Positions 1 through 7,637 of a stretch of 47,028 nucleotides of DNA are shown here, one piece after another. Source of the stretch: an uncultured Alphaproteobacteria bacterium (lineage in GTDB: Bacteria > Pseudomonadota > Alphaproteobacteria > Rs-D84); NCBI GenBank assembly GCA_944389345.1, contig CALXMA010000006.1, forward strand, positions 1 through 47,028, given 5' to 3'. The notes below the pieces were generated by a model. That model ran no database searches and had not been told where the DNA came from. It worked only from the letters and a program-made list of their open reading frames with translations. Made by a program: the position numbers and the translations under genes. The first letter of the stretch is position 1; each line of letters begins with the position of its first letter.

Positions 1-42
1 AAAATTTCGTTAACGAACGCAGTGAGTTTAAGAAATTTTAGT

Positions 43-78
43 GCCACACGAAGCCTTGCGCGAAGTGTGGCTTTTTTT
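43..78 (+). terminator. Rho-independent terminator of a gene left of the window
   Basis: The arms GCCACAC (43-49) and GTGTGGC (65-71) enclose a 15-nt centre that can pair further (GAAG against CGAA-type pairs), followed directly by seven T (72-78). This is the usual shape of an intrinsic terminator on the plus strand. The gene it serves would lie before base 1. A second small inverted repeat, AAAATTTC (1-8) and GAAATTTT (32-39), sits just upstream. Confidence 0.6.
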
Positions 79-151
79 CGTCCAATATACGGTTTTATTT
101 TGTGTATGGGACGAAAATATTGTCTGGCTTTTTTTCGTCCAATATGCGGTT
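65..151 (+). repeat. Tandem pair of ~30-nt direct repeats
   Basis: Two copies of a 30-nt unit lie at 65-94 and 122-151 and differ at only two positions. Each runs from TGGC through seven T into CGTCCAATAT and ends in CGGTT. Between them the complement GGACGAAAA (109-117) makes an inverted repeat with TTTTCGTCC (75-83). A diverged third copy lies at 2345-2366. The first copy overlaps the terminator, so the family may be a terminator-associated intergenic repeat. Nothing here reads as a convincing gene. Confidence 0.6.
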
Positions 152-285
152 AAAAGCACCCTTGCATGTAAATTCAATATTGATAAAATGCGCGTTCTTG
201 TTGATCGTATTTGCCACTATCTACCAGGTGGCCAGCTAATTTTACAGTATCCAATGCCGACAGTATAATTTCAGATGACGGGTTT

Positions 286-315
286 GTTTCTGCCAAGACA
301 ATGCCGGGCAGAAAC
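286..315. other. Hairpin downstream of the surface lipoprotein gene
   Basis: GTTTCTGCC (286-294) and GGCAGAAAC (307-315) form a 9-bp perfect stem with a 12-nt loop. A second AT-only palindrome (322-331 with 335-344) lies between it and the stop codon of the minus-strand gene ending at 348. The AT palindrome supplies U-runs on the minus strand, so the pair may end transcription of that gene. The classic GC-stem-plus-U arrangement is not present. Confidence 0.35.
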
Positions 316-347
316 AGTATCAAAAAAATCAAAATGATTTTTTTCAA

Positions 348-1700
348 TTATTCGGCCCTGCCACCAAAACCGATATGGACATGCGTATAATTCCCGGCAG
401 ATTGCTCTTGGGAATATTGAAACAGCGCTGTGGCCTCGCTCGGTTTTTTATTATCCCCGTAATAGGCGGTGTCAAAACCAATAATTTCGTTGCCGTCTGG
501 TGTTGTGCCACTTTGCAGATTGGCGGATGGCGCAGACAATGTCGGTCCATCTTTTGCATCGCCGGATAAGCCGAATGTTATCCCGTTATCGTTTTTAACA
601 ATATTGACATCATACCAGTTATCAAATGATGCAGACAGTGTTTCAGAACCGCTTGCCTTATCAAATACAAATTGTGCATTTTTATCCGACAATTCTACTT
701 TTTGTTCGCCAAATACCTGGCCAATGATATGGCCATTAAAGACGACGGTTTCATCAATGTCTGATTTGTTTATGCGTTTTGCTTCATATCCGCCGGCATA
801 CGGCATCAGTTCTTCAAATTCAAATCCTGGTTGCGTTGAATTAAGGCGTAATAAGCCAAAGTCCGCGTATTTTAATCCATCGGTTCCGATATTTTTTCCA
901 TGACTTTCATAGGTTAGCAATGCATTAATCAATTCTTTTTGGCCATCTGGACCCAACATTTCAACAAATTCAAAATCATTTGTGTCATCAATACGGGTGC
1001 GGTCTTTGCCCCTGAATTTCAATCCGCTAATTTTCCCGTTTTCATCTACAACAATGGCAAATGTTTCTGTTGTGTCACCATCCACCATTTTGAAGTCCAC
1101 ATTGCTTAAATCAAATGTTTTTAATTGCCCGTTGTCTTCAAAATCCTTGATTGCATCATCATTATTTTTTACCCAAGTTTCTTTGAAACATGCTGCGGTT
1201 TGGGCGGCACTGCCGCCGTTAAAGCATGAGTTTAATCCCTTGTCCAAAACGTGCATTGCTTGATGCAGTTTTTGTTTGTCATGATTAAATGCCGCAATTA
1301 TGTCTTCTTGGGTCGTGCCGTCCATTAACAGCCAGTCGCTCAGTTTTGCAATTTCTAATGCCTGTTCTTCTTTGGACAGTTTGTTGCCATCACTTGGCGC
1401 GAACCATTCAAATGCGGCACGACTCACTTTTTGGTCGCTCGGCCCGCCTTCAAATGTTTCCAACTGTTTTTCTACATAGGAAATAACTTTTGCAGAATTG
1501 CTGATTCTGGAATTCATGCTAGTGACTAGTTTGTTGCTGTTGGCTGTCTCTGGCGACACGGTTGGTTCCTGCCATATCAAGGTGCCACCTGTATCCCCGC
1601 CCGGCAATATTCCGTCGATTGTGCCACTGCCACCACCGCCCGAACCACCGCCACACGCGGTCAATGCTAATAAACTTGTTAAAATTGCGATTTTTTTCAT
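348..1700 (-). CDS. Surface lipoprotein, possibly TbpB/fHbp-like barrel
   Basis: A 450-aa exported lipoprotein of unknown role. The start is the ATG at 1700: it gives a clean lipoprotein signal (MKKIAILTSLLALTAC), and AAAGGGG lies just upstream as a ribosome site. The frame stays open upstream to 1892, but that part is not signal-like. After the lipobox Cys (C16) comes a Gly/Ser-rich tether. The C-terminal third has VVFNGHIIGQV, alternating strands and a final YTHVHIGFGG, resembling the last strands of TbpB or factor-H-binding-protein barrels. That link is from remembered pattern only. The middle is acidic and probably helical. A 6-bp hairpin (1733-1749) lies in the leader. The gene stands alone. 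Confidence 0.7.
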   Translation of the reverse strand: MKKIAILTSLLALTACGGGSGGGGSGTIDGILPGGDTGGTLIWQEPTVSPETANSNKLVTSMNSRISNSAKVISYVEKQLETFEGGPSDQKVSRAAFEWFAPSDGNKLSKEEQALEIAKLSDWLLMDGTTQEDIIAAFNHDKQKLHQAMHVLDKGLNSCFNGGSAAQTAACFKETWVKNNDDAIKDFEDNGQLKTFDLSNVDFKMVDGDTTETFAIVVDENGKISGLKFRGKDRTRIDDTNDFEFVEMLGPDGQKELINALLTYESHGKNIGTDGLKYADFGLLRLNSTQPGFEFEELMPYAGGYEAKRINKSDIDETVVFNGHIIGQVFGEQKVELSDKNAQFVFDKASGSETLSASFDNWYDVNIVKNDNGITFGLSGDAKDGPTLSAPSANLQSGTTPDGNEIIGFDTAYYGDNKKPSEATALFQYSQEQSAGNYTHVHIGFGGRAE

Positions 1701-1896
1701 ATTGGCCCCTTTGTTCTTGGTAAAAGAATGACCGCCATCAGAAATGGCGATCGGGGAGTTCAAAAAATCATAGTTTACAAAATGACCCCGCCAGTCTTTG
1801 GGCAAGCCCTGTTGTATAACTGACGCCCCCCCGACCAACGGCGGGGAACAATAAAAGGCGCATCCGCGCCACTTTACCGTGCGGGATTGCAATACG

Positions 1897-2004
1897 ATGT
1901 TTCATATTGCTGTAAACTATGGGCTTTTTGACGACCCTGAATCCATTCCCAACGGATTCTATGTTGATAGTGTTCAGAAATATATCAAAAAAATCAAGCG
2001 ATAA
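1897..2004 (+). pseudogene. 35-aa open frame, possible C-terminal gene remnant
   Basis: ATG at 1897 opens a 35-codon frame ending in TAA at 2002-2004. The product begins MFHIAVNYGLFDDPESIPNG and ends YVDSVQKYIKKIKR; it has ordinary protein composition, mixed polar and hydrophobic, with an amphipathic basic tail. The frame is open upstream only to 1855. There is no clear Shine-Dalgarno sequence. It could be a real short protein, a gene tail left by decay, or chance. I do not recognise the family. Confidence 0.25.
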
Positions 2005-2115
2005 TATCGGGTTGAAATCATAGATTTTTTACCGGTCAAAGGGTAAACAGATTGATTTTTGTGGGTTGCGCTATATTTGCAGAAATATGAATTATGGATA
2101 CAAAAACGGGGTGCG

Positions 2116-2306
2116 ATGCCCGATGATAATAGCGTATTAAATAGCGAGTCTTTTACGGGAAATAGCCAACCGGAAACACTTAAAACATAACAAAAGCGGA
2201 TAATCTTTTAGTTCTTACTGGCGCGGGCTTATACATATTTCCTGACGGCCAGCCATCAGGAAAGACAATGATACAGGATTTGCAAATGAACCAGCGGGTA
2301 TTCTGA
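2116..2306 (+). pseudogene. Frameshifted short coding remnant
   Basis: ATG at 2116, preceded by GGGG at a ribosome-site distance, reads 24 codons (MPDDNSVLNSESFTGNSQPE then TLKT) to a TAA at 2188. If one A is restored in the A-run at 2182-2185, the reading continues as NITKADNLLVLTGAGLYIFP and then DGQPSGKTMIQDLQMNQRVF, ending at TGA 2304-2306. Both halves look like genuine protein, so a single-base deletion in a decayed gene of about 63 codons is the simplest reading. Family unknown. Frame 1 also stays open upstream to 2056. Confidence 0.3.
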
Positions 2307-2344
2307 GCGAAAAATATAAAAATTGCCTGTTCGAGCAGGTAAAA

Positions 2345-2366
2345 TTTTCGTCCAATACGCGTTAAA
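2345..2366 (+). repeat. Third copy of the intergenic repeat
   Basis: TTTTCGTCCAATACGCGTTA (2345 onward) matches the 3' two-thirds of the paired repeats at 65-94 and 122-151 with small changes. It is about 2.2 kb from them, so the element is dispersed, not only tandem. It lies about 35 bases beyond the rlmN stop codon. Confidence 0.5.
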
Positions 2367-2399
2367 GGCCGCCCCCCGACAAATATTGCATTGGATGTT

Positions 2400-3506
2400 T
2401 TATTGTTTTCCCTTGGCATGATTCAGGCGTAATTGACCACATGCACTGCCTATATCATTACCGCGTTCACGGCGTATACGTGTATGAATACCGTTTTTGA
2501 TTAATATGTCCTGGAATCTGTGTACCGCGTTCCCAGACGGTGATACAAAATCACGTTCATCAACCGTGTTCCACGGAATTAAATTCACCATACAGTTTTT
2601 ACCGCGCAACAATTCGGCCAGTTTTTCTGCATGCTCCGCCGTACAATTCAGCAATTGCGTATCGCCATTTTCATCGCGCACCGCCAACAGTATATATTCA
2701 ATCATCAATTGCCGATTATGAACATCGGAAAATCGGAATGCCGTGTCCAAAACATCTTGCAGATGATATTTATTGTTAATAGGCATAATTTTACTGCGCA
2801 GTTCGTCTGTTGGCGCATGCAATGATATTGCCAGATTAATTGGTCGCGCCCATTCGATTAATTTTTCTATGCCCGGGATAATACCGCATGTTGACACGGT
2901 AATCTTGCGCCACCCGATACCCATTTCTGAATTTGCACGTTCAATAAACCCTATGACATTTTCAGTATTTTGTAATGGTTCACCTGTGCCCATGACGACG
3001 ATATGCGACACGTCGCCATTATTTGCATCACCATTCGGGCGAATATGTTTATCAGAAAACCTGTCTGTGCGCAATTCCCACTGGGCGACCAAAATTTGTG
3101 AATATATTTCATTTACGGTTAAATTGCGTTTTAATCCCAACAGTGTGCTGGCACAGAATTTGCACCCCATGGCACATCCGGCCTGGGAACTGACACATAC
3201 ACTGTTTCCATAACTGGTCCGCATCAGCACGCATTCTATTTGTTCGCCGTCATGCAACGCCAATAAAAACTTAGTCGTTTGTCCATCGGACGATTCCAGT
3301 TTTTGCATCACCCGCACGGGCAGTGTTTGCGCACACCCGTCCAGTGTTTCCCGCAACTGTTCTGGCAGATTTTTCATAGATCTAAAATCTGGCGCGCCAC
3401 GATTCAGCCATTCACGAATTTGTTTGGCCCGAAACCGTGGCAGTCCCATGTCTGTAATATATTCGGCCAGTTGTGCGTCAGTAAAATCAAATAATACCGG
3501 TTTCAT
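2400..3506 (-). CDS. rlmN: Dual-specificity rRNA/tRNA adenine-C2 methyltransferase RlmN
   Basis: RlmN is a radical-SAM enzyme that methylates C2 of A2503 in 23S rRNA and A37 in some tRNAs. The 368-aa product has the family's length. The [4Fe-4S] motif CxxxCxxC is C111-C115-C118 (CAMGCKFC). The two catalytic cysteines of the methyl-transfer mechanism are present: C104 in the VCVSSQAGC segment, and C356 near the end (NDIGSACGQL). The GTGEPLQN segment for SAM binding is also visible. The start ATG at 3506 overlaps the stop of the SurA-like gene upstream by four bases (ATGA), so it is translated as the last gene of the lptF/G-lptD-surA-rlmN operon. Confidence 0.95.
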   Translation of the reverse strand: MKPVLFDFTDAQLAEYITDMGLPRFRAKQIREWLNRGAPDFRSMKNLPEQLRETLDGCAQTLPVRVMQKLESSDGQTTKFLLALHDGEQIECVLMRTSYGNSVCVSSQAGCAMGCKFCASTLLGLKRNLTVNEIYSQILVAQWELRTDRFSDKHIRPNGDANNGDVSHIVVMGTGEPLQNTENVIGFIERANSEMGIGWRKITVSTCGIIPGIEKLIEWARPINLAISLHAPTDELRSKIMPINNKYHLQDVLDTAFRFSDVHNRQLMIEYILLAVRDENGDTQLLNCTAEHAEKLAELLRGKNCMVNLIPWNTVDERDFVSPSGNAVHRFQDILIKNGIHTRIRRERGNDIGSACGQLRLNHAKGKQ

Positions 3507-4327
3507 AATTTATATCTGTCATCATTGATAACAACGACGGCCTTGCGCCGTAATTGTTTTAATTGTTGGTCGGCGATTGCCATTGCCTGCTTAAAGGTGG
3601 CATTTTGTTCGATAATTTTGTCCAGTTCGCCGTATTCTGCGCCACGTTTTGTGTCGCATACCAGCAATACAGAACGGTCCACCACGGGCGACCATGTCAA
3701 TTTTGGTAATTCCGCCACGCGATTGCGAATATCCGCCGCCAGTTCGTATTGCATTGCGGTAAACCGCTGTGGTGCACCGCCCAGTTCGCGCGCCATCTGC
3801 ATTGCGTCATCGCAACTGGTTGGCTTGGTCAATTTTGTTGCCACATCGGCCGGAATATCCACCAAACGAATAATGGTCATTTCTATGGGCAGTCCCTGTT
3901 CAGATGCCAGTTCGTTGCGTTCGCGTGTAATATCGGCATCAGTGATTTCGATTGTTGGCATAATTGTACGTGCGACGACAATCTGCCATGCGATTTCCGC
4001 GCGAATTGCAGACATCGCCATTGCGCGTTCTGTGGCAGACAATTCGCCCAGTTTCATTTTTTCTATTTCTTGTTTCACGGTGTCATCATCGGGAACCGCG
4101 TTAAAATTCTGGGCATAGGCCAATTTGACATAGTCATCAATTATGTTTTGCAACGCCCCCCGCCGATTGTCTGTGGATGTTTGGCCTTGCTTGGTCATCA
4201 GTGTTGTTCGTGCGGTAATATCCGTATCTGTTATGGGGTTTCCGTTAACACTGGCGACCACAGATGCGGACCATGCGGGCCCGGTGCATATTGCGGATAA
4301 AACGGCGAACATCATAAATTTTTTCAT
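3503..4327 (-). CDS. surA: SurA-like periplasmic chaperone without visible PPIase domain
   Basis: The 274-aa product has a signal peptide (MKKFMMFAVLSAICTGPAWS, cut near ASA) followed by a SurA N-terminal fold: SVVASVNGNPITDTDI, then a helical region with LQNIIDDYVKLAYAQNF. The C-terminal end (LKQLRRKAVVVINDD) resembles the closing segment of SurA. SurA of E. coli is about 430 aa with two parvulin PPIase domains; here no parvulin motif is evident, so it should act as a holdase for outer-membrane proteins. The position directly after lptD, a SurA client, supports the call. It starts with AGGGG upstream and overlaps rlmN by four bases. Confidence 0.75.
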   Translation of the reverse strand: MKKFMMFAVLSAICTGPAWSASVVASVNGNPITDTDITARTTLMTKQGQTSTDNRRGALQNIIDDYVKLAYAQNFNAVPDDDTVKQEIEKMKLGELSATERAMAMSAIRAEIAWQIVVARTIMPTIEITDADITRERNELASEQGLPIEMTIIRLVDIPADVATKLTKPTSCDDAMQMARELGGAPQRFTAMQYELAADIRNRVAELPKLTWSPVVDRSVLLVCDTKRGAEYGELDKIIEQNATFKQAMAIADQQLKQLRRKAVVVINDDRYKL

Positions 4328-4354
4328 TCTTTTTCCCCTGTGATGTACTGATAA

Positions 4355-6367
4355 TCAGTACTGTTGTCCATTGATACTCATACCGAATTTGAACTGATAC
4401 GTTGTTGTTCCCACATAGTCGTTTTTAATTGCGTTATCATGACGATACTGCAACGACAGGTAATAACACGGATGAGTATAGAATATACCCCCTGTATGAC
4501 GTTGGAATCGATTATCGGTCAGGTTGTACACCGCATTAAACCGCACAGACCACCGCTGTGTCAATTGGACACCAATCCCTGCCATAACTTCGTTAATGGT
4601 CCGTTCTGGTTCTGAATACGATGTAAAACGTTGCGACCATATATGTCCGATACTCATAAAGTTCTGTGAATCACCGATATGCGCAGACGTTTCTATATGG
4701 CGCAAAGAAAAATCTGTTTGTGATAATCTGAATCGCGTGGATAAATCCAGCCATTCTGAATTATCATATTCAAATCGTCCAACATAGTCAGACGCCCCAT
4801 CGTGGAATCCGCTGTTTGGATCGGCGTCTTCGCGTGGGTCAAAATCGTATGTCTGGCCCAAGAAAACCTCGAACATTGTTCCTGTTGGGTTAAATGCAGA
4901 CCAACGCACACCATAATCGGCATAGGTTCCGTTTTCCCACAAATCAAACCCAGAAAATCTGTTGTCTGAAAACAGTGTTGTATCCGACAAGAATGTCCCC
5001 GCAGAATCATTATTCAGTGTAAAGCGATTTTCATCTGTTTTTCGCATAATTGTCAAACGCGCCCGTGGTTCGATAATCTGGGTCCATTCCGCTGTTGGTC
5101 GGAACAAAGGCAATCCCCATTCCACATAACCACTGGGCAAGAATCTGTCTTTCAGTCCAGAAAATTCCCCGGCATCAATCAGTTCCGTATTATGGAAATT
5201 ATACACGTCATAACGCGCAGACACACTGGCCGTTATGCGATTGCCACCCCACAGTGTCCATGGCGAAACGATACGCGCATCACCAATCAATCGCTGGGAC
5301 GATGTTCCATCACCCGAAATTCCCAACACGTCCGCATCGAATGATAAATAAGTTTCTTTGAATATGGGCGCGGTTTGATACGTACCACGGATGTTTGGTA
5401 AAATATTCCCAGACGGTATCGCATGTGTGGAACTGTACGTACGCAATTCCTGGAATATATGGGCATCTGCGATAACATACCCAGATTGTCCGAATAATTC
5501 CACCGACGCCCCAGAATCCAAATATGGTTGATCGTTATAGAAACCGTATTTCTGTAAATACGTTTTGTCCGACGCCCGTTCCAAGAACACAGTTGCCCGG
5601 GCATATTCGCCCAGTTCTATGACATCGTTGTTAAATATGTGCCAACGGTTTTCGCCCAACCGATTATGCGTAAAAGACGCGGTTGTACGATATTCGGAAT
5701 GGTCCAGATTCAATCTGTGTTCCAGTTGGAACAGGGGATTTTCCTGGGTTAAATAAGACGCCGTAAACGTTAAATCATGTGTATCTGAAAAATTCACATA
5801 CATCGGCAGATTAATTTGCGTCCCCATGTTATTAGTGGAACCAAAATCCGGCATTAATAACCCAGTTTTATATTTAACCCCCGGGTCTGGCATTTCAAAG
5901 AATGGCAACCAAAATACCGGGATATTGTATGTTTTCAGCACAGGACTGTAAAACCGCAACATACGCGTATCCATATCATGGGTAATTTTTCGTGTCCAAA
6001 TCTGCCATGCATCGCCGTACGCATCACAGTTATCACACGCGGTAAATGTTGCATCGTATGCGATTGTGTCTGGTCCATCGCGTTCTATGTTATCGGATTC
6101 TATGTATACATTATCCCCCAACCACAGTTTAATATCACTGCCGGTCATATTTTCCCCACCGTTGGTCAAATAAGAATCCGTCAGTGTCATTCGCTGGCCA
6201 GATTGATTAACAATTTCTGTATTCCCAGATGTCTTTATTGTATCTGATTTAACATCATATTCGATTTTATCGGCGGTGATTGTTTTTGGTGATTCCACAT
6301 CAACGGACATCGCCCCTGCGACAGTGGGCGCAATAACGCACGCTAAAAATGGATACAGTTTTTTCAT
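4355..6367 (-). CDS. lptD: LPS-assembly outer-membrane protein LptD
   Basis: LptD is the outer-membrane barrel that with LptE inserts LPS into the outer leaflet. The product is 670 aa: signal peptide (MKKLYPFLACVIAPTVAGA), an N-terminal OstA/LptA-like domain (about residues 30-120, ITADKIEYDVKSDTIKTSGN), then a large barrel rich in alternating aromatic strands, ending in FGMSINGQQY. Two Cys occur close together (TACDNCDAYG, near residue 115). The chosen start is ATG 6367, which overlaps the stop of the LptF/G gene (ATGA); a GTG at 6376 would add three residues. The operon lptF/G-lptD-surA groups LPS export functions. Confidence 0.93.
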   Translation of the reverse strand: MKKLYPFLACVIAPTVAGAMSVDVESPKTITADKIEYDVKSDTIKTSGNTEIVNQSGQRMTLTDSYLTNGGENMTGSDIKLWLGDNVYIESDNIERDGPDTIAYDATFTACDNCDAYGDAWQIWTRKITHDMDTRMLRFYSPVLKTYNIPVFWLPFFEMPDPGVKYKTGLLMPDFGSTNNMGTQINLPMYVNFSDTHDLTFTASYLTQENPLFQLEHRLNLDHSEYRTTASFTHNRLGENRWHIFNNDVIELGEYARATVFLERASDKTYLQKYGFYNDQPYLDSGASVELFGQSGYVIADAHIFQELRTYSSTHAIPSGNILPNIRGTYQTAPIFKETYLSFDADVLGISGDGTSSQRLIGDARIVSPWTLWGGNRITASVSARYDVYNFHNTELIDAGEFSGLKDRFLPSGYVEWGLPLFRPTAEWTQIIEPRARLTIMRKTDENRFTLNNDSAGTFLSDTTLFSDNRFSGFDLWENGTYADYGVRWSAFNPTGTMFEVFLGQTYDFDPREDADPNSGFHDGASDYVGRFEYDNSEWLDLSTRFRLSQTDFSLRHIETSAHIGDSQNFMSIGHIWSQRFTSYSEPERTINEVMAGIGVQLTQRWSVRFNAVYNLTDNRFQRHTGGIFYTHPCYYLSLQYRHDNAIKNDYVGTTTYQFKFGMSINGQQY

Positions 6368-7422
6368 TTCTTGCACAAAATGTACAACATAATTCCTATT
6401 AATGCAAATACCGCGCCGGCCAACAATACAAAGTCTGTGACACTGTCCAGCATATTAGACGCAGACATAAACAGCGACATCACAACCGCCATTGATGCGA
6501 CGGCAATCGCGGGGGCGAAACTGGTTCTGCGTCGCAACAAAGACGACCGCAATAAAATCGTCGCGCACAAAATCGCCAATACCAAATTCATCATAGGCGA
6601 TAAAAACCGACTGCTTAATTCCGCCAACACCATTTTATGCTGTTTTTCTGACGGCGCATCAAACACCGATTTTACCAGGGTCAGTGTCGGAATACGGCGT
6701 ACACGGAAAGATGTTTCACCCTCTTTATCCGCCACGTTCAGGTCCATATCGAAACTGTCGAATGTTCCCGTGGTCAATGTATCACCCTGGGATTGCAATG
6801 CGCCATTTGACATAACGATGGACAGTCCACGTTCCGTGGATACCAGTTTTCCCTTTTCTGCAAATATTGTAACGGGCGCATCAGGGTCGCGCATATCAGA
6901 CAGCATCAGTTGCGATAAATCGTGTCCTGAAACCTTGTCCACGTATACGACCAAACCATCGGTCAGTTGCGTAAACGCGGATTCTTGTAATTTCAAATGC
7001 GCCAATCCATATCGCAAATTCCATTGTGTCGAATAAAACAAAGATTGCGTCCGTGGCACAACCCACAGATTCAGCACCAGATGCAATATTGTTAACACAA
7101 TGGCCAAACTGATGGCGGGGCGCGCCAATTGCCGTGGCGACAGGCCCGACGCCGTCATAACGGTAATTTCGTTATCTGTAATCAGTTTATTGTAAATGAA
7201 AATCACGGCGATAAATGCGACGAACGGGATTATAATAGAAACAATAAACGGAATCATCAACGCCGTCAGTCCCAAGAAACTTGTTAAATCGACACCATAA
7301 CTTAACAAGAATTTCATCATGGACATAATCTGTAACATCCACGCCAACCCGGTCAGTACCAGCAACAGCATGACAAAAATAGCGACCAATTGGCGCGTGA
7401 AATATCGTTTCAGTATTTTCAT
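6364..7422 (-). CDS. LptF/LptG family LPS-export permease
   Basis: LptF and LptG are the membrane subunits of the ABC transporter that extracts LPS from the inner membrane. The 352-aa product has the family layout: an N-terminal pair of membrane segments (VAIFVMLLLVLTGLAWML; FLGLTALMIPFIVSIIIPF), a conserved ELxVMxASG-like stretch (NEITVMTASGLS), a large periplasmic beta-jellyroll region (about 125-265) and three C-terminal membrane segments. LptF and LptG cannot be told apart here and only one is in the window. ATG 7422 was chosen over a codon at 7458 because the promoter -10 box lies between them, 7 nt before the ATG; the message is predicted to be leaderless. Confidence 0.9.
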   Translation of the reverse strand: MKILKRYFTRQLVAIFVMLLLVLTGLAWMLQIMSMMKFLLSYGVDLTSFLGLTALMIPFIVSIIIPFVAFIAVIFIYNKLITDNEITVMTASGLSPRQLARPAISLAIVLTILHLVLNLWVVPRTQSLFYSTQWNLRYGLAHLKLQESAFTQLTDGLVVYVDKVSGHDLSQLMLSDMRDPDAPVTIFAEKGKLVSTERGLSIVMSNGALQSQGDTLTTGTFDSFDMDLNVADKEGETSFRVRRIPTLTLVKSVFDAPSEKQHKMVLAELSSRFLSPMMNLVLAILCATILLRSSLLRRRTSFAPAIAVASMAVVMSLFMSASNMLDSVTDFVLLAGAVFALIGIMLYILCKK

Positions 7423-7429
7423 ATTTCGC

Positions 7430-7458
7430 AGTATAAATCTCAAAAGCGATACCGTCAA
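7430..7458 (-). promoter_or_regulatory. Sigma-70 promoter of the lptF/G-lptD-surA-rlmN operon
   Basis: Reading the minus strand: TTGACG (7458-7453), a 17-nt spacer, TATACT (7435-7430). Only 7 nt separate the -10 box from the ATG at 7422, so transcription should begin at or next to the A of the start codon (leaderless mRNA). Confidence 0.75.
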
Positions 7459-7510
7459 ATTATATTTACGAAATGTGCGGATAAAAATTGCATAATTCCC
7501 CAGATTTTTC

Positions 7511-7541
7511 TTGCATTTTTTCGATTCGGGGTGAATAATAT
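7511..7541 (+). promoter_or_regulatory. Tentative nusA-infB promoter
   Basis: TTGCAT (7511-7516) is followed at 17-19 nt by AATAAT/TAATAT (7534-7541). This is the best sigma-70-like match between the divergent lptF/G and nusA genes. It would leave a leader of about 90 nt that contains the strong hairpin at 7564-7591. Confidence 0.35.
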
Positions 7542-7548
7542 ACGTGTT

Positions 7549-7591
7549 CTTAAAAGTTTTTTTAAGGGCGGGGTTGAAAAACCCCGCTCTT
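7549..7591 (+). promoter_or_regulatory. GAAA-tetraloop hairpin in the nusA leader
   Basis: AAGGGCGGGGTT (7564-7575) pairs with AACCCCGCTCTT (7580-7591) across a GAAA tetraloop, a 12-bp stem with one G-U pair. No long T-run follows, only CTTTCAG. An overlapping alternative hairpin, CTTAAAA (7549-7555) with TTTTAAG (7560-7566), would use the first strand of the big stem. The mutually exclusive folds resemble an attenuator. Since nusA encodes a termination factor, autoregulation is a reasonable inference. Confidence 0.5.
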
Positions 7592-7637
7592 TCAGTAAAA
7601 AACGGACATGAAATAATAAAACAAGGAGAAAAACAAA

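Larger units (their letters stand above)
1701..2399. other. 700-bp gene-poor intergenic region with repeats and gene debris
   Basis: No intact gene of normal size is visible between the lipoprotein start and the rlmN stop. The stretch holds the lipoprotein leader, a G/C-rich segment (about 1825-1850) whose minus strand reads GTCGGGGGGGCGTC, a related segment near 2367-2380 (minus strand GTCGGGGGGCGGC), a third copy of the repeat seen at 65-151 (2345-2366), and two short plus-strand stretches that look like protein remnants (listed separately). Confidence 0.5.

Noticed and set aside
41-268. 75-aa plus-strand open frame
   Set aside because: It runs through a terminator hairpin and the two direct repeats, its product duplicates the repeat (VWLFFVQY twice), and it lacks a ribosome site.
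2180-2419. 79-aa minus-strand open frame
   Set aside because: It overlaps the end of rlmN, has no ribosome site, and lies opposite the more protein-like plus-strand remnant.
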